A stretch of 64,000 nt of DNA, from NCBI RefSeq assembly GCF_014651775.1, contig NZ_BMXN01000002.1, positions 1 to 64,000 on the forward strand, read 5' to 3'. The translations under genes and the position numbers were made by a program. Shown here in pieces: positions 9,505-19,395 of this stretch. How positions within the stretch are numbered: position 1 is the stretch's first letter; each line of letters opens with the position of its first letter. This stretch comes from Vreelandella hamiltonii. GTDB lineage: Bacteria; Pseudomonadota; Gammaproteobacteria; Pseudomonadales; Halomonadaceae. The notes below the pieces were generated by a model, which searched no databases, was not told where the DNA came from, and was given only the letters and a program-made list of their open reading frames with translations.

Positions 9505-9628
9505 CGGGCAGGTCATGCGCACGCACTCCAGTAGTATCGAAAAGGCAGGCTGGCCCGCTCGATGCTGCGGCTGTCGTGACGAAAATTGTCCAAAAACGTG
9601 CTTTTTTGGCCTTTTTGGGCGGTTTCGC

Positions 9629-9657
9629 TTGCTGGTGGCCGGGTGCTCTGGTATAAA
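9629..9657 (+). promoter_or_regulatory. Likely sigma-70 promoter for rpmB-rpmG
   Basis: TTGCTG at 9629-9634, 17-base spacer, TATAAA at 9652-9657. It lies 128 bases upstream of rpmB; the 280-base radC-rpmB gap contains no gene, and its leader may carry translational control as is common for ribosomal protein operons. Confidence 0.55.
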
Positions 9658-9784
9658 GTGCCACCTTTGAACTTGGGTTGAATAACGGATTTGGGTACAG
9701 CTAGGCGGTTAACTGCGTCGACTCCCTCCCTGCTCCGGTTTGCCCGACAGTTTTGAACAACTCGCCAAGCGGTTGGAGGCTCTC

Positions 9785-10021
9785 ATGTCCAAAGTATGTC
9801 AGGTTACCGGCAAGCGTCCGGTAACTGGTAATAACGTTTCTCACTCCCAGCGCAAGACGCGTCGTCGTTTCTTGCCGAACCTGCACACCCATCGCTTCTG
9901 GGTGGAGTCTGAAAACCGCTTCGTCAAGCTGCGCGTTTCCTCTAAAGGCATGCGCATCATCGACAAGAAAGGTATCGACTCGGTTCTGGCCGACATCCGC
10001 AAACGCGGCGACGCTATCTAA
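9785..10021 (+). CDS. rpmB: 50S ribosomal protein L28
   Basis: A 78-residue basic protein of the large ribosomal subunit. Start chosen at the ATG giving [20 protein letters not shown], the universal L28 N-terminus; upstream in-frame codons would add residues absent from the family. The body includes the [12 protein letters not shown] segment and [16 protein letters not shown] region. It is followed 38 bases later by rpmG, the usual L28-L33 operon. Confidence 0.97.
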   Translation: MSKVCQVTGKRPVTGNNVSHSQRKTRRRFLPNLHTHRFWVESENRFVKLRVSSKGMRIIDKKGIDSVLADIRKRGDAI

Positions 10022-10059
10022 GCCAGTTTCTGGCTCAGCATTTTTGGGAGAGTTAAACC

Positions 10060-10215
10060 ATGCGCGATAAGATCAAGCTGGTGTCTAGTGCCGGTACTGG
10101 CCACTTCTACACCACTGACAAGAACAAGCGGAACACCCCGGATAAGTTCGAATTCAAGAAATACGACCCGGTCGTCCGTAAGCACGTCATCTACAAGGAA
10201 GCCAAGATCAAGTAA
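10060..10215 (+). CDS. rpmG: 50S ribosomal protein L33
   Basis: A 51-residue ribosomal protein starting [19 protein letters not shown] and ending YKEAKIK, with GGGAG upstream of ATG (10047-10051). It has no CxxC pairs, so it is the zinc-independent (C-) paralogue. Co-transcribed with rpmB and closed by the terminator that follows 46 bases downstream. Confidence 0.96.
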   Translation: MRDKIKLVSSAGTGHFYTTDKNKRNTPDKFEFKKYDPVVRKHVIYKEAKIK

Positions 10216-10260
10216 CCTCGGTTACGATGATCGGCTTTCACCGCAGGCGAGCGCCTGTTG

Positions 10261-10287
10261 AAAAACCCGGCCCCAAGCCGGGTTTTT
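10261..10287 (+). terminator. Rho-independent terminator of rpmB-rpmG
   Basis: AAAACCCGG-ccccaag-CCGGGTTTTT: a GC-rich stem flanked by A and T runs, 45 bases after the rpmG stop. Confidence 0.85.
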
Positions 10288-10355
10288 GCATGTCTAACGT
10301 TCGCGTTTCGCGTGTTAGCATCGCTGTCACTGTGCTGTCATCATAGGCTTTCATC

Positions 10356-11183
10356 ATGCCCGAATTGCCTGAAGTGGAAACCACGCGGCGTGGTATCGCG
10401 CCCTACCTGGAAGGGCAGGAGATTACCGAAGTGCTGGTACGCCAGCCGCGCCTGCGCGTTCCCGTGCCGGATGATCTGGCCGAGCGGCTGGTCGGGGCTC
10501 GCGTGGGTGAGCTTGCCCGGCGCGCCAAATACCTGCAGATCCCGCTGGCCACGCCTACCGGCCACGCCACGCTGCTGTGGCACCTGGGCATGTCAGGTAG
10601 CCTGCGGATTGCCCGCCTGGGCGATCTGCCCAAAAAGCATGACCATGTGGATATCGTCACCGCCAGCGGTCATATATTGCGCTATCACGACCCGCGCCGC
10701 TTTGGCTTCGTCGATTGGCAGCACGCCGATGCACAGTTCGATACGCGGCTGGCACACCTGGGCCCGGAACCCCTCGACGATGCCTTCACGGGCCAATGGC
10801 TCCACGCACTGTCGCGCGGCAAGCGCGTCGCCGTGAAGCCTTTTCTGATGGATAACCGCGTGGTCGTGGGTGCGGGCAACATCTATGCCGCCGAGGCGCT
10901 GTTCATGGCGGGCATCGACCCGCGCCGGGCTGCCGGACGCATTTCACTGGCGCGCTACGAAGCGCTGGCCCAGGCGGTCAAGGAAGTCTTGGCGGCGGCC
11001 ATTACCCAGGGCGGCACCACGCTGCGCGATTTCGTCAGCGGCCAGGGGGAGCCGGGCTACTTTGCCCAGCAATTGAATGTCTACGGTCGCCATGGCCAGC
11101 CTTGCCTGCGCTGTGGCAGCGAACTCAAGCGCATTACCCTGGGGCAGCGGGCCAGCGTATTCTGCCCCGGTTGCCAGCGCTGA
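10356..11183 (+). CDS. mutM: Formamidopyrimidine-DNA glycosylase MutM (Fpg)
   Basis: Base-excision repair enzyme that removes 8-oxoguanine and formamidopyrimidines and nicks the abasic site. The N-terminal catalytic [12 protein letters not shown] (P2 nucleophile, E3) is intact, as are the ARRAKYL loop, the helix-two-turn-helix region ([18 protein letters not shown]) and the C-terminal zinc finger (CLRCG...CPGC, about residues 250-272). Length 275 is typical. The gene follows rpmG as in Pseudomonas, but the terminator between them means it probably has its own promoter. Confidence 0.96.
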   Translation: MPELPEVETTRRGIAPYLEGQEITEVLVRQPRLRVPVPDDLAERLVGARVGELARRAKYLQIPLATPTGHATLLWHLGMSGSLRIARLGDLPKKHDHVDIVTASGHILRYHDPRRFGFVDWQHADAQFDTRLAHLGPEPLDDAFTGQWLHALSRGKRVAVKPFLMDNRVVVGAGNIYAAEALFMAGIDPRRAAGRISLARYEALAQAVKEVLAAAITQGGTTLRDFVSGQGEPGYFAQQLNVYGRHGQPCLRCGSELKRITLGQRASVFCPGCQR

Positions 11184-11228
11184 GCGCCGCCTTGGGCGGC
11201 TAACTGTTTTGTTTATCTGGAGAATGTT

Positions 11229-12419
11229 GTGACTCAACGCCTGCGCCTGAATAAAAATGCCGATCGCCGCTTGAAGGCTGGCCATCTGTGGATCTACTCC
11301 AACGAAGTCGATATCAAGGAAACGCCGCTGAAGACCTTCGAGGCGGGCGAGCCTGCCTTGGTAGAGGCCTCCAACGGCAAGACCCTGGGCGTGGCCTACG
11401 TGAACCCGCACTCGTTGATCTGTGCGCGTATCATGTCCCGCGACCCGGAAATGCGCCTGGACCGCTCGCTGTTCGTGCACCGTTTCAACCAGGCGCTGGC
11501 GCTGCGCCAGCGTCTGTTCGATCAGCCCTTTTACCGTCTGATCCATGGCGAGGGCGACCTGCTGCCAGGACTGATCATCGACCGCTTTGGCGATGTGCTG
11601 GTCGTGCAGCTCAATACCGCCGGCATGCAGGCCCTGGCCGATGAGATCGTCGATGCGCTGGAAAAGGTCATCAAGCCTGAGGTCATCGTATTCCGTAACG
11701 ACACCGGGGGCCGCCGTCAGGAAGGTCTGGAAGCCCACGTCGAAGTGGTCAAGGGCACCCTGCCCGACGAAGTGCTGCTGGTTGAAAACGGCGTGACCTT
11801 TGCGGTGCCGGTACTCAACGGCCAGAAGACCGGCTGGTTCTTCGACCACCGCGTCAACCGGGCCTGGTTGAACGGTCAGGTTGCTGGAAAGCGCGTGCTG
11901 GACGTATTCAGCTATGTGGGTGGCTGGGGCGTTCAGGCTGCCGCCAGCGGCGCCTCCGAAGTGCTGTGTGTGGATGCCTCCGGCGTTGCACTGGAGCAAG
12001 TGGCGCGCAATGCCGAGCTGAACGGCGTGCAGGAGCAGGTGGCCGTGGGTGAAGGCGACGCCTTCGAAGCGCTGGCCGCATTGAAAGCCGACGGCGAGCA
12101 GTTCGACGTGGTGATTCTCGACCCGCCTGCGTTCATCAAGAAGCGCAAGGACATCCCCAACGGTGAGCGCGCCTATGCACGACTCAATCGCGAGGCAATG
12201 CGCCTGCTGGGTCGCGATGGCCTGCTGCTGTCTGCGTCCTGCTCCATGCATCTGGCCCACGAGCGGCTGGTGGATGTGGTGCGCGGTGCCGTGCGCCATC
12301 AGGACCGCCATGGCCAGGTGATTTTCCAGGGCCATCAGGGGCCGGATCACCCCGTGCACCCGGCGATTCCCGAAACTGCTTATTTGAAAGCGCTGGGCGT
12401 GCGGGTCTTCCGCGACTGA
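11229..12419 (+). CDS. rlmI: 23S rRNA m5C methyltransferase, RlmI-like
   Basis: A 396-residue SAM-dependent RNA methyltransferase. It has an N-terminal PUA domain (RLNKNADRRLKAGHLWIYSNE), an EEHD-like middle region and a Rossmann methyltransferase fold with VLDVFSYVGGWGVQAA (SAM loop), the ILDPPAF motif and the SCSM motif that carries the catalytic Cys. E. coli RlmI, same size, makes m5C1962 in 23S rRNA. Starts with GTG, with TGGAGAA 3 bases upstream. A thioesterase gene follows 48 bases later. Confidence 0.88.
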   Translation: MTQRLRLNKNADRRLKAGHLWIYSNEVDIKETPLKTFEAGEPALVEASNGKTLGVAYVNPHSLICARIMSRDPEMRLDRSLFVHRFNQALALRQRLFDQPFYRLIHGEGDLLPGLIIDRFGDVLVVQLNTAGMQALADEIVDALEKVIKPEVIVFRNDTGGRRQEGLEAHVEVVKGTLPDEVLLVENGVTFAVPVLNGQKTGWFFDHRVNRAWLNGQVAGKRVLDVFSYVGGWGVQAAASGASEVLCVDASGVALEQVARNAELNGVQEQVAVGEGDAFEALAALKADGEQFDVVILDPPAFIKKRKDIPNGERAYARLNREAMRLLGRDGLLLSASCSMHLAHERLVDVVRGAVRHQDRHGQVIFQGHQGPDHPVHPAIPETAYLKALGVRVFRD

Positions 12420-12467
12420 GCATCGCCCGCTGTCGAGCGCCGTCGTCATAGGAAAGGAGGTGGCCAC

Positions 12468-12911
12468 ATGGAGTGGGCGTTGCCAGAGCCGTTCGTACTC
12501 ACGCTGCAGGTCGCGCCGGAAGCCATCGACGCTTACCGGCACGTCAATAACAGCGAGTACCTGCGCTGGGTAGAGCAGATCAGCTGGGCCCACTCCGAGG
12601 CGTTGGGGCTGTCGCTGGAACGCTATCGGGCGCTGGACCGGGCGATGGTGGTCCACCGCCACGAGCTGGACTACCTCGCCCCTGCTTTTCAAGACGACAC
12701 GCTCTGCCTGGCCACCTGGATCGTCGACTGCGACGGCCGCTTCAGCCTGACGCGCCGCTTTCAACTGATACGGCCAGCAGACGGCAAGACGCTGCTGAAG
12801 GCGCGCACGCGGTTTGCCTGTGTCGCGCTTTCCAGCGGTCGCCCCAAGCGCTTGCCGGAAGAGTACCAGCGCATTTATGGCGCTGCGGTGGTGCCCGAGC
12901 CCGCCGAGTGA
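12468..12911 (+). CDS. Acyl-CoA thioesterase, 4HBT hotdog family
   Basis: A 147-residue hotdog-fold protein preceded by an excellent ribosome site (AAAGGAGGTGG). The YRHVNNSEYLRWVEQ segment near residue 25-40 is the catalytic signature of 4-hydroxybenzoyl-CoA-type thioesterases (YbgC/FadM kind), and the following MVVHRHELDYLAPA strand fits the central helix-sheet packing. It probably hydrolyses acyl-CoA thioesters; the natural substrate cannot be read from sequence. It follows rlmI on the same strand and is closed by a strong terminator. Confidence 0.85.
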   Translation: MEWALPEPFVLTLQVAPEAIDAYRHVNNSEYLRWVEQISWAHSEALGLSLERYRALDRAMVVHRHELDYLAPAFQDDTLCLATWIVDCDGRFSLTRRFQLIRPADGKTLLKARTRFACVALSSGRPKRLPEEYQRIYGAAVVPEPAE

Positions 12912-12974
12912 TGAATCGACGGTGCGGCGTGGATTTTTTCGTCGCGGCCCGTCAAACGCTGAATTTTGCTGTTG

Positions 12975-13000
12975 AAAAACGCCTTTACCGGCGTTTTTTT
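12975..13000 (+). terminator. Rho-independent terminator after the thioesterase gene
   Basis: AAAAACGCC-tttacc-GGCGTTTTTTT, a perfect stem with a T run, between the thioesterase gene and ald. Confidence 0.85.
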
Positions 13001-13090
13001 CGTTTTGCTCCCTTGGGCTGGTGGTTCACGCCTGCTGTGCTGTAATGCATTGAGCACCCAGTGATGTTGATGACCCAAGGAGAGTCCGCC

Positions 13091-14206
13091 ATGCACATTG
13101 CCGTTCCCAAAGAGATCAAGAACCACGAGTATCGCGTTGCGCTTACGCCCACGGGGGTACGTGAACTGGTCGGGCGTGGTCACTCCGTCAGTGTCCAGGT
13201 AGGCGCGGGCGAAGGCGCTGGCTTTCAGGATGACGCCTACCAAAGCGCGGGCGCGACATTGGAGGCCGACGTCGAGGCGCTGTGGCAGCGCGCCGAGCTG
13301 ATTCTGAAGGTCAAGGAGCCCCAGCCGGAAGAGGTGGCGCGCCTGACGCCAGCGCACACGCTGTTTACCTATCTGCACCTGGCCGCCGAGCGGGCACTGA
13401 CCGAAGGGCTGATGAAAAGCGGAGCCACCTGCATCGCCTATGAAACCATCACCGATGCTCGCGGCGGGTTGCCGCTGCTGGCCCCCATGAGCACCGTGGC
13501 GGGGCGCATGGCCATACAGGCCGGTGCCCATGGGTTGGAGAAGGCCCAAGGGGGCTCGGGGGTGCTGCTGCCCGGCGTGCCCGGTGTGGCACCGGGGCAG
13601 GTAACGGTCATTGGGGGGGGCGTGGTGGGAGAAAACGCAGCGCGGATGGCGCTGGGACTAGGGGCAGAGGTGACGATTCTCGATACCTCGGTGGCCCGGC
13701 TGGAAGCGTTGGATGCGCGCTACCAGGGGCGTATCAAAACCGTCTACTCCACCGCCGATGCTCTAGATCACGCGGCACGCACTGCCGACATGATCGTGGG
13801 CGCGGTGCTGATCCCCGGCGCGGCAGCTCCCAAATTGATCACCCGTGCCATGCTGGCCGAGATGAAACCCGGCAGTGTGCTGGTGGACGTGGCCATCGAC
13901 CAGGGCGGCTGTTTCGAAACCAGCAAGCCCACGACCCACGCCGAGCCCACCTATCTGGTGGATGGCATCGTGCACTACTGTGTGGCCAACATGCCCGGCG
14001 CCGTGGCACGTACGTCTACCCTGGGGCTCACCAACGCGACGCTGCCGTTCGTGCTGGCGCTTGCCGACAAGGGGTGGCGCCAGGCGCTGGCAGACGATAC
14101 CCATTTTCTGCCCGGGCTGAACGTCCACGATGGCCAGATTACCTACCGGGCCGTCGCCCAGGCGTTTGGCCTGGAAAGCGTCGAACCGGCCAGCGTGGTG
14201 AAGTGA
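13091..14206 (+). CDS. ald: Alanine dehydrogenase
   Basis: NAD-dependent enzyme that interconverts L-alanine and pyruvate plus ammonium. The start at 13091 gives [20 protein letters not shown], the canonical N-terminus, with AAGGAGAG 8 bases upstream; earlier in-frame ATGs add unrelated residues. The 371-residue length is standard. Visible motifs: KVKEPQPEE (substrate Lys), the LFTYLHLA strand, the NAD-binding [24 protein letters not shown] and the catalytic-domain [13 protein letters not shown]. Probably used for alanine catabolism; no neighbour shares its pathway, and it appears monocistronic. Confidence 0.95.
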   Translation: MHIAVPKEIKNHEYRVALTPTGVRELVGRGHSVSVQVGAGEGAGFQDDAYQSAGATLEADVEALWQRAELILKVKEPQPEEVARLTPAHTLFTYLHLAAERALTEGLMKSGATCIAYETITDARGGLPLLAPMSTVAGRMAIQAGAHGLEKAQGGSGVLLPGVPGVAPGQVTVIGGGVVGENAARMALGLGAEVTILDTSVARLEALDARYQGRIKTVYSTADALDHAARTADMIVGAVLIPGAAAPKLITRAMLAEMKPGSVLVDVAIDQGGCFETSKPTTHAEPTYLVDGIVHYCVANMPGAVARTSTLGLTNATLPFVLALADKGWRQALADDTHFLPGLNVHDGQITYRAVAQAFGLESVEPASVVK

Positions 14207-14230
14207 CCCGCGCGCCAGGCGGTGGGTCCA

Positions 14231-14479
14231 TTAGTAGTGGGGCGGGATGTCGTCTTCGGGGCGAAAGCCGCCCTGTGAGTCGCTGGCTTGCAGCGCCTGA
14301 TGCTGTTCGCGGAGCCGTTCACGCATCAGGGCGCTCAGCTGTTCCAGCTTTTCGAGGCGGCGCTCCTGCTGGGCGACGGCCTGGTCCAGGGTGTCCAGCC
14401 AATGTTCCTGATAAGCCAGCCGACTTTCCAACGATTCAATACGTTGAGTGAGCTCGGCAGGCGTTAATTCGTTTGTCAT
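14231..14479 (-). CDS. slyX: SlyX protein
   Basis: An 82-residue coiled-coil protein: heptad-like Leu/Glu pattern from residue 8 to 60 (LTQRIESLESRLAYQEHWLD) and the characteristic C-terminus ending DDIPPHY, shared across SlyX proteins. Its function is unknown; in E. coli slyX neighbours slyD. Here it is convergent with ald and divergent from the cold-shock gene. Confidence 0.9.
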   Translation of the reverse strand: MTNELTPAELTQRIESLESRLAYQEHWLDTLDQAVAQQERRLEKLEQLSALMRERLREQHQALQASDSQGGFRPEDDIPPHY

Positions 14480-14589
14480 GATAACATCGTCACCGTATGT
14501 AGTATGCTCGGTACTGTTAGGAAAGGGCCTGGTAGGCCGAGTATTGTCTTGCTTCTGTTACCCATACAACAAGAGAGCTTTTATCATCC

Positions 14590-15117
14590 ATGAACCCAAA
14601 AGTTGTTTTTCGCTGTTTCTTTATCAGTATCTTACTGGCCGCCCCCACGCCGCTTCTTCTGGCGGGGATTGTTCATTTAACCAATGCACCTCTGGCTGAA
14701 CAGTGGTTGGCCGAGGCTGCTTTCAGTGTGTATGCCGCTGTGGCACTTGGCTGTTTTGCAATGTTGTTCGTCGGTACGCTGGCGGCTGCGGCCCTGGCAC
14801 CACCGATGGTGGTAAAGGCCGATGTGGCCAGGGTCAAACCTGCCCCGCGTCAGCCCCAGGCAGCACCCGTGGTGGACGATGAAGAAGAGGATATCATCGA
14901 CCCCAACGATGGCCGTGAAGAGGGCGAGGTCAAGTGGTTCAACACCAACAAGGGCTACGGCTTCATCACCCGGGACAATGGCGAAGATGTCTTCGTGCAT
15001 TTTCGGGCGATACGCGGTCGTGGCCCACGCATGCTGGCCGAAGGTCAGATCGTGCGTTACCACGTGATCAAGAACGACCGTGGCCTTCAGGCCGATGATG
15101 TCAGCATTATCGAATAA
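14590..15117 (+). CDS. Membrane-anchored cold-shock domain protein
   Basis: A 175-residue fusion: two N-terminal membrane segments (residues ~7-29 and ~46-70), an acidic/proline linker (~72-105, with DDEEEDIID) and a C-terminal cold-shock domain (108-175). The RNA-binding motifs are intact: KGYGFITRD (RNP1) and VFVHF (RNP2). The topology would place an OB-fold nucleic-acid binder at the cytoplasmic face of the inner membrane. CSD proteins with membrane segments (DUF1294-type and others) are known, but the order here is the reverse of the DUF1294 type, with anchors first. Closed by a strong terminator. Confidence 0.88.
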   Translation: MNPKVVFRCFFISILLAAPTPLLLAGIVHLTNAPLAEQWLAEAAFSVYAAVALGCFAMLFVGTLAAAALAPPMVVKADVARVKPAPRQPQAAPVVDDEEEDIIDPNDGREEGEVKWFNTNKGYGFITRDNGEDVFVHFRAIRGRGPRMLAEGQIVRYHVIKNDRGLQADDVSIIE

Positions 15118-15142
15118 GCGCTCCGGCGCGGTTGCTGACAGG

Positions 15143-15170
15143 AAAACCCCCGCCTTGTGCGGGGGTTTTT
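15143..15170 (+). terminator. Rho-independent terminator after the cold-shock gene
   Basis: AAAACCCCCGC-cttgt-GCGGGGGTTTTT; also reads well on the minus strand, so it may serve the convergent dap operon, which ends at 15175. Confidence 0.88.
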
Positions 15171-15174
15171 ACGT

Positions 15175-15570
15175 TTAGCGCCCGGAATCTGGCCATTCGA
15201 TGGCTTTTTCCTGGCCACCGGGCAGCACTTGCCAGAAGCGGTCCGGGTCATCGCCAGGGTGCCAGCCGCCCAGCGAACAGCGGACTTCCACGTTGAGCGC
15301 TTCGGCCGCGTGCTGCGCGCACTCCTGGTCGGTGTGCCAGGGGGTGTGGGCGCTGTCGAACCACAGGCTGGCAAAGCCGTCGGCGGCGTTGTCCACCAGC
15401 AGCACCGGGACGCTTTCCCCCTGATGCTGGCCACGGGTTTTCCACTTGCCCTTGCCCGCCGGGCCCAAGGGTGGGGCATCGAGGGTCTCGCTGAGCCAGG
15501 CGTTGAGATCGTCCAGCGACACGCGGGCCAGGTACACTTCGATATCCGGAAACCGCTCCATCATACGCAT
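15175..15570 (-). CDS. Conserved hypothetical protein, last gene of the dap operon
   Basis: Unrecognised 131-residue soluble acidic protein. Notable segments are [20 protein letters not shown] at the N-terminus, a central [17 protein letters not shown] strand and [20 protein letters not shown]. Its ATG region overlaps the end of dapE by 10 bases, so it is translated with it. No catalytic motif, signal peptide or membrane segment is seen. Being in the operon does not prove a role in lysine synthesis. Confidence 0.75.
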   Translation of the reverse strand: MRMMERFPDIEVYLARVSLDDLNAWLSETLDAPPLGPAGKGKWKTRGQHQGESVPVLLVDNAADGFASLWFDSAHTPWHTDQECAQHAAEALNVEVRCSLGGWHPGDDPDRFWQVLPGGQEKAIEWPDSGR

Positions 15571-16733
15571 ACCTCATCAGTGGTGAGCAGCGCCTGCAGG
15601 GTGGCTTCGTAGATGCGGCTGAGCGCATCGAGGTCGCTGGCCAGCACGCGCTCGTTCACCTTGTGAATGGTGTCGTTGAGCGGACCCAGCTCCACCACCT
15701 GTGCCCCCAGGGTGGCAATGAAGCGGCCATCGGAGGTGCCGCCGCTGGTCGACAGTTGCGGGCGCTCACCGGTGACGGCTTCCACACCGCGAATGGCTGC
15801 ATCGACCAGTTCGCCTTCGGCGGTCAGGAAGGGCTCGCCGTTCAAGGTCCAGTCCACATGGTACTCGAGGCCATGGCGATCCAGAATCGCTTCGGTGCGG
15901 GCTTTCAGTGCTTCGTGGGTCACTTCCGTGGAGTAGCGGAAGTTGAACACCACTTCGATGTCGCCAGGGATCACGTTGGTCGCCCCGGTGCCCGCGCGCA
16001 CGTTGGAAATCTGGAAGCTGGTGGCGGGAAAGAAGTCGTTGCCGGCATCCCAATGCTCGCGTGCCAGGGCATCGAGCGCAGGCAGTGCCTGGTGAATGGG
16101 GTTGCGTGCCAGGTGGGGGTAAGCCACGTGCCCCTGCACCCCTTTGACATGCAGTACGCCGCCCAGCGAGCCGCGTCGGCCGTTCTTGATCACATCCCCC
16201 AGCCGCGCCGTGGAAGAGGGCTCGCCCACGATGCAGTAGTCCAGCCGTTCGTTGCGTTCGCGCAGGTGCTCCACCACGGCCCGGGTGCCGTCCACGGCGG
16301 GGCCTTCCTCATCGGAAGTGATCAGGAAGGCGATACGGCCGTCGTGGTCGGGGTAACGGGCCACGAAGCGCTCCACGGCGGTCAGCATGGCGGCCAGGCT
16401 GCCTTTCATGTCGGCCGCACCGCGCCCGCAGAGCATGCCCTGCTCGTCGATGCATGGCTCGAAGGGTGGAAACTCCCAGCTGGTATGCGGCCCGCTGGGC
16501 ACCACGTCGGTATGCCCGGCGAAGGCCAGCACCGGGCCATGATGGCCGCGCACGGCCCAGAAGTTTTTCACATCGCCGAACGGCAGCTGCTCGACATGGA
16601 AACCGAGCGCCGTGAGGCGCTCGATCATCAGGTCCTGGCAGCCCTCGTCGTCCGGGGTCACCGACGCGCGACCCAGCAGGTCAAAGGCCAGGGTGAGCGT
16701 CGGTGACAGGGCAGCAGACTCAGTTGTGGGCAT
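15561..16733 (-). CDS. dapE: Succinyl-diaminopimelate desuccinylase DapE
   Basis: Zinc metallohydrolase that cleaves N-succinyl-LL-2,6-diaminopimelate to LL-diaminopimelate and succinate. The M20 peptidase pattern is clear: [12 protein letters not shown] (first metal His, bridging Asp nearby), [13 protein letters not shown] (catalytic Glu and metal ligand), and the C-terminal [12 protein letters not shown] and NDTIHKVNE (final His). Length 390 is slightly above the usual 375 because of an N-terminal extension. It overlaps dapD by 14 bases. Confidence 0.95.
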   Translation of the reverse strand: MPTTESAALSPTLTLAFDLLGRASVTPDDEGCQDLMIERLTALGFHVEQLPFGDVKNFWAVRGHHGPVLAFAGHTDVVPSGPHTSWEFPPFEPCIDEQGMLCGRGAADMKGSLAAMLTAVERFVARYPDHDGRIAFLITSDEEGPAVDGTRAVVEHLRERNERLDYCIVGEPSSTARLGDVIKNGRRGSLGGVLHVKGVQGHVAYPHLARNPIHQALPALDALAREHWDAGNDFFPATSFQISNVRAGTGATNVIPGDIEVVFNFRYSTEVTHEALKARTEAILDRHGLEYHVDWTLNGEPFLTAEGELVDAAIRGVEAVTGERPQLSTSGGTSDGRFIATLGAQVVELGPLNDTIHKVNERVLASDLDALSRIYEATLQALLTTDEVCV

Positions 16734-17745
16734 GCAGCGCCTCGTTCAGCGCAATGGCACTCTTGTTGGTGAGGCACTCGATGCGGCCATTTTGCGAGTT
16801 GCGGCGCAGCAGCAGGTCGTCCTGGCCAGCCAGCTCACGGGCGGCCACGGTGTTGACTTCCTGACCCTGGTCGTCGAGGACGGTCACCTTGGAGCCAGCG
16901 GTGATGTACAGGCCTGCTTCCACAGTGCAGCGGTCGCCCAGCGGAATGCCGATACCGGCGTTGGCGCCGATCAGGCAGCCTTCACCCACCTTGATGATGA
17001 TGTTGCCACCACCGGAGAGGGTGCCCATGGTGGAGCAGCCGCCGCCCAGGTCGGAGCCTTTGCCGACCATGACGCCCGCTGAAATGCGGCCTTCGATCAT
17101 GCCCGGGCCTTCGGTGCCCGCGTTGAAGTTGACGAAGCCTTCGTGCATGACCGTGGTGCCTTCGCCCAGGTAGGCGCCCAGGCGTACGCGGGCGGTGTCG
17201 CCAATGCGGATGCCGGTGGGCACGACGTAGTCGGTCATCTTGGGGAACTTGTCGACGCAGTCGACGGACAGCGCGCGGCCTGCCAGGCGTGCCTTGAGGC
17301 GGCGAGCCGGCAGCTCTTCGATGTCGATGGCGCCTTCGTTGGTCCAGGCGATGTTGCGCAGCAGGCCGAACATGCCGGTCAGGTCCAGGCCGTGGGGCTT
17401 CACCAGACGGTGGGACAGCAGGTGCAGCTTGAGGTAGACCTCCGGCACGGTTTGCGGCGCCTGGTCGGTGTCCAGGAACATCGCTACCAGCGGGCGCTGG
17501 CTAGTGGCGAAAGACTCGGCCAGCGCTGCCTGCTCGGAATGACCCGCGGCTTCCAGTGCTTTGGCCAGGCGGGTGCAGTCTTCCGGCAGGAAGCTGACAG
17601 GGCTGTTCTCGGCAGCGGCGCCCAGTGCTTCCTTGGCGGCGGTCACCAGGCTCTCGTCGGGGTTCAGCAGCGGGGCCGGGTAGTAGATTTCCAGCCAGTC
17701 ACCCTGGGTGTTTTGGGTACCAATTCCAAGCGCAAAGCTCAGCAT
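16720..17745 (-). CDS. dapD: Tetrahydrodipicolinate N-succinyltransferase DapD
   Basis: Transfers succinate from succinyl-CoA to tetrahydrodipicolinate in the lysine/diaminopimelate pathway. The 341-residue product is of the long Pseudomonas/actinobacterial DapD type, not the 274-residue E. coli type. Its C-terminal half is a left-handed beta-helix of hexapeptide repeats (from about [20 protein letters not shown] through [20 protein letters not shown]) and includes the [13 protein letters not shown] turn. It sits between the ArsC-like gene and dapE, 43 bases after the former. Confidence 0.94.
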   Translation of the reverse strand: MLSFALGIGTQNTQGDWLEIYYPAPLLNPDESLVTAAKEALGAAAENSPVSFLPEDCTRLAKALEAAGHSEQAALAESFATSQRPLVAMFLDTDQAPQTVPEVYLKLHLLSHRLVKPHGLDLTGMFGLLRNIAWTNEGAIDIEELPARRLKARLAGRALSVDCVDKFPKMTDYVVPTGIRIGDTARVRLGAYLGEGTTVMHEGFVNFNAGTEGPGMIEGRISAGVMVGKGSDLGGGCSTMGTLSGGGNIIIKVGEGCLIGANAGIGIPLGDRCTVEAGLYITAGSKVTVLDDQGQEVNTVAARELAGQDDLLLRRNSQNGRIECLTNKSAIALNEALHAHN

Positions 17746-17787
17746 AACGGGGCTTCCTTCAAGGTTGTGTGTCTAAGAGGGGGGCGT

Positions 17788-18135
17788 TCAGCCGCTCAGT
17801 TTGTCGTAATCGCCGTCGCGGTAGCCGACCAGGATGGTGCTGTTGTCGACTTCGAGTAGCGGACGCTTGAGCAGTGTGGGTTGTTTCAGCAGCAGCCGAC
17901 GGGCCGACGTGGCGTCCAGCTGATCCTTTTCCTCCTGGGGCAGGTTGCGCCAGGTGGTGCTGCGCTTATTGATGGCTTCCAGCAGCGGCACCCGCTCGAG
18001 AATATGCTCCAGCAGGCTGGCCGACAGGCCATCCTTGCGCAGGTCATGGGTCTTGAAGGGAATGCCGCTCTCCTCCAGCGCCTTGCGGGCTTTGCGGCAG
18101 GTGTCGCAGGTGTTGATGATATATAGCGTCAGCAT
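17788..18135 (-). CDS. ArsC/Spx family thioredoxin-fold protein (YffB-like)
   Basis: A 115-residue thioredoxin-fold protein with CDTC at residues 10-13 and the ArsC/Spx-family LLKRPLLE motif near residue 92. In E. coli the related yffB is adjacent to dapE, and in Pseudomonas a homologue lies near dapD, so linkage to lysine genes is conserved though unexplained. It resembles a glutathione-dependent reductase more than a true arsenate reductase (inference from known structures of YffB). It is in the middle of the dap operon, with 33- and 42-base gaps. Confidence 0.85.
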   Translation of the reverse strand: MLTLYIINTCDTCRKARKALEESGIPFKTHDLRKDGLSASLLEHILERVPLLEAINKRSTTWRNLPQEEKDQLDATSARRLLLKQPTLLKRPLLEVDNSTILVGYRDGDYDKLSG

Positions 18136-18168
18136 GGAAAAGCCTCCTTGTCGTGGGGTGTCGCGGCG

Positions 18169-19365
18169 TTAGCTGCGCTCGATCAGCTGGCGCAGTCGCT
18201 TGGCTGCTTCCAGGGTCGGTTCGAGCTCTGCCACCAAGGCTAAGCGTAGTCGACCTGCGCCCGGGTTATGGCCATCCTTGCCAGGGCGGCCCATCAGGCT
18301 GCCGGGCAACACGCTGACATGCTGTTCGCTGAACAGCCGCTGGGTAAAGGCGATATCGTCGCCCCCCGGCACGGCGGGCCACAGGTAGAAGCTGGCTTCG
18401 GGCGTCGGGAACGACATGACCGGCGCAAGAACCTCGGTGACGGCGCTGAATTTCTCGCGGTAGGCGTCACGGTTGGCGCGCACGTGGGCTTCGTCCTGCC
18501 AGGCAGCGATGGAGGCGTGCTGCAGCGGCAGTGACATCGCGCAGCCGTGGTAGGTGCGGTAGCGCTTGAACGGGGCGAGGAGGTCGGCGTCGCCCGCCAC
18601 GAAACCCGAGCGCAGCCCCGGCAGGTTGGAGCGTTTGGAGAGCGAATGAAACACCACGCAGCGGCGGTAGTCATCGCGGCCCAGCTCGGCGCAAGCCTGC
18701 AGCAGCCCGGGCGGCGGAGTGGCTTCGTCCAGGTAGAGCTCGGAGTAGCACTCGTCGGAGGCAATGATGAAGTCGTGTTCGTCGGCCAGGGCAATGAGCT
18801 GCTTGAACTCGGCCAGCGGAGTGACTACGCCGGTGGGGTTGCCCGGTGAGCAGAGAAAGACGATCTGCACGTCGCGCCAGGTGTCGGCGCTGACGGCTGA
18901 AAAGTCCGGGCGAAAGCCGTTGTCGGCGGTACAGTCCAGGTAGAGCGGCTCGCCGCCTGCCAGTAGCGTGGCGCCTTCGTAGATCTGATAAAACGGGTTG
19001 GGTACCGCTACCTTGGCGGGGCGGGTGCGGTCCAGCGCCGCCTGCACGAAGGCGAAGATGGCTTCACGGGTGCCGTTCACCGGCAACACCTGACGTTCGG
19101 CGTCCAGCCCCGACAGGCCAAAGCGCTGGGTGGCCCAGGCGGCAATGGTCTCGCGCAGGGCGGGCAGGCCGTTGGTGGCTGGGTAGCGCGCCATCTCCAG
19201 CTGGTGGGCAATGAGTGCGTCCAGTGCGCCCTGGTAAGGGGCATGCTGGGGCTCGCCAATGGTCAGCGGAATATGCGCAAGCCCCGCCGGAGGCGTGAGC
19301 GTTGCCTTGAGGGCAGCCAGCTTTTCAAACGGATAGGGGTGCAGGGCATTCAGGTCTGAGTTCAT
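18169..19365 (-). CDS. dapC: Succinyldiaminopimelate aminotransferase DapC
   Basis: PLP enzyme that makes N-succinyl-LL-diaminopimelate from its keto precursor using glutamate. Fold-type I aminotransferase features: NGTREAIFAF, the FLCSPGNPTGVV loop, DECYSELY and the PLP-lysine loop FHSLSKRSNLPGLRSGFVAG. This loop, together with GEPQHAPYQGAL at the N-terminus, is typical of DapC rather than aspartate aminotransferase. First gene of the operon dapC-arsC-like-dapD-dapE-hypothetical, which supplies the complete succinylase branch from this locus; the promoter is visible just upstream. Confidence 0.92.
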   Translation of the reverse strand: MNSDLNALHPYPFEKLAALKATLTPPAGLAHIPLTIGEPQHAPYQGALDALIAHQLEMARYPATNGLPALRETIAAWATQRFGLSGLDAERQVLPVNGTREAIFAFVQAALDRTRPAKVAVPNPFYQIYEGATLLAGGEPLYLDCTADNGFRPDFSAVSADTWRDVQIVFLCSPGNPTGVVTPLAEFKQLIALADEHDFIIASDECYSELYLDEATPPPGLLQACAELGRDDYRRCVVFHSLSKRSNLPGLRSGFVAGDADLLAPFKRYRTYHGCAMSLPLQHASIAAWQDEAHVRANRDAYREKFSAVTEVLAPVMSFPTPEASFYLWPAVPGGDDIAFTQRLFSEQHVSVLPGSLMGRPGKDGHNPGAGRLRLALVAELEPTLEAAKRLRQLIERS

Positions 19366-19395
19366 GGCGAGTCCGTACCGTTTATCGAACCGCCG

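Noticed and set aside
10944..12764. Antisense open frame of about 600 codons across mutM, rlmI and the thioesterase gene
   Set aside because: Spans three recognisable genes on the other strand with no ribosome site or domain of its own.
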